DNA from: Pseudoneurospora amorphoporcata
Lineage: Eukaryota > Ascomycota > Sordariomycetes > Sordariales > Sordariaceae
Length of the DNA stretch: 15,147 nt
Direction of reading: 5' to 3'
NCBI GenBank assembly: GCA_033297205.1
Contig: MU859451.1
Span: 1 to 15,147, forward strand
The position numbers were made by a program, and so were the translations under genes. Numbering within the stretch: position 1 is the stretch's first letter; each line of letters starts with the position of its first letter. The notes beneath the pieces were generated by a model. That model was not told the origin of the DNA, searched no databases, and worked only from the letters and a program-made list of their open reading frames with translations. This document shows positions 15,037 to 15,147 of the stretch, piece by piece.

Positions 15037-15038
<2 letters not shown>
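14136..15038. other. Upstream region of the tetraspanin gene; no second gene seen
   Basis: On the - strand the 60 bases before the ATG are CA/A-rich (CAACAACAAACACAC), typical of a fungal 5' leader. A TATAT core at about 14196-14192 is a weak TATA candidate. Further out, the + strand is purine-rich and contains ACGGAGTATAAAGGA (14341-14355), identical over 15 bases to the gypsy LTR TATA region. Open frames here (for example + 14538-14738) have no recognisable domain and look like chance frames. Confidence 0.5.
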
Positions 15039-15088
<50 letters not shown>

Positions 15089-15147
15089 TGGGGGGGGGGG
15101 GGTGTTTTTTTGGGTTGGGGGGGGGGTGACTTTTTTGGTTTGAGGAA
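15039..15147. repeat. Homopolymer end: 49 T, then G/T-only sequence
   Basis: Forty-nine consecutive T (15039-15087) are followed by almost exclusively G and T (a 13-G run at 15090-15102, then T and G runs) to near the window end. Either a poly(A) tail of a - strand retroposed copy or, more likely given the G/T-only remainder at a sequence end, a sequencing or assembly artefact. Confidence 0.8.

Overview
The window looks like a transposon nest in the genome of a filamentous ascomycete (Pezizomycotina), next to one intact host gene. The evidence is a Pls1-type tetraspanin gene with short introns (57 and 71 nt, GTATGT/GTCAGT donors, CTAAC branch sites), a chromodomain Ty3/gypsy element, a Zn2Cys6-type reading frame, and stop codons that look like RIP (repeat-induced point mutation, CpA to TpA).

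Layout. (1) 1-2311 and 10018-11112 are the left and right parts of one degraded Ty1/copia element on the + strand. The left part holds gag, protease and the integrase core. The right part holds the YVDD end of the RT plus RNase H. The integrase C-terminus and most of the RT are missing between them. (2) The left copia part is interrupted at 1201-1588 by a solo LTR with a perfect 5-bp target duplication (CCTCT). (3) 2312-10017 is a Ty3/gypsy chromovirus on the - strand: 5' LTR 9580-10017, gag from 9520, protease near 7310, RT/RNase H 6568-4880, integrase plus chromodomain ending at 3289, polypurine tract 2632-2643, 3' LTR 2312-2626. A second, unrelated solo LTR (6573-7104, ATAT duplication) sits inside its protease. 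(4) Between pol and the 3' LTR, on the opposite strand, is an extra frame (2760-3431) with a Zn2Cys6-spaced cysteine cluster and a coiled coil. (5) 11113-about 11370 is hairpin-rich sequence, probably the copia 3' LTR. (6) About 11380-12649 (-) is a decayed, apparently spliced gene with Asn/Gly/His repeats. (7) 13336-14135 (-) is the intact tetraspanin gene. (8) 14136-15147 is non-coding and ends in a 49-base T run followed by G/T-only sequence.

The most notable points are these. The antisense Zn2Cys6 frame lies inside the gypsy element. The two LTRs of that element share R-U5 but have unrelated U3 regions, and it lacks a matching target duplication, which points to a recombinant. A 9-nt complementarity between the R region and the primer-binding site suggests Tf1-like self-priming. 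A 17-bp palindromic array in U3 differs in copy number between LTRs. Almost every in-frame stop in both elements is TAG or TAA where a glutamine codon would fit.
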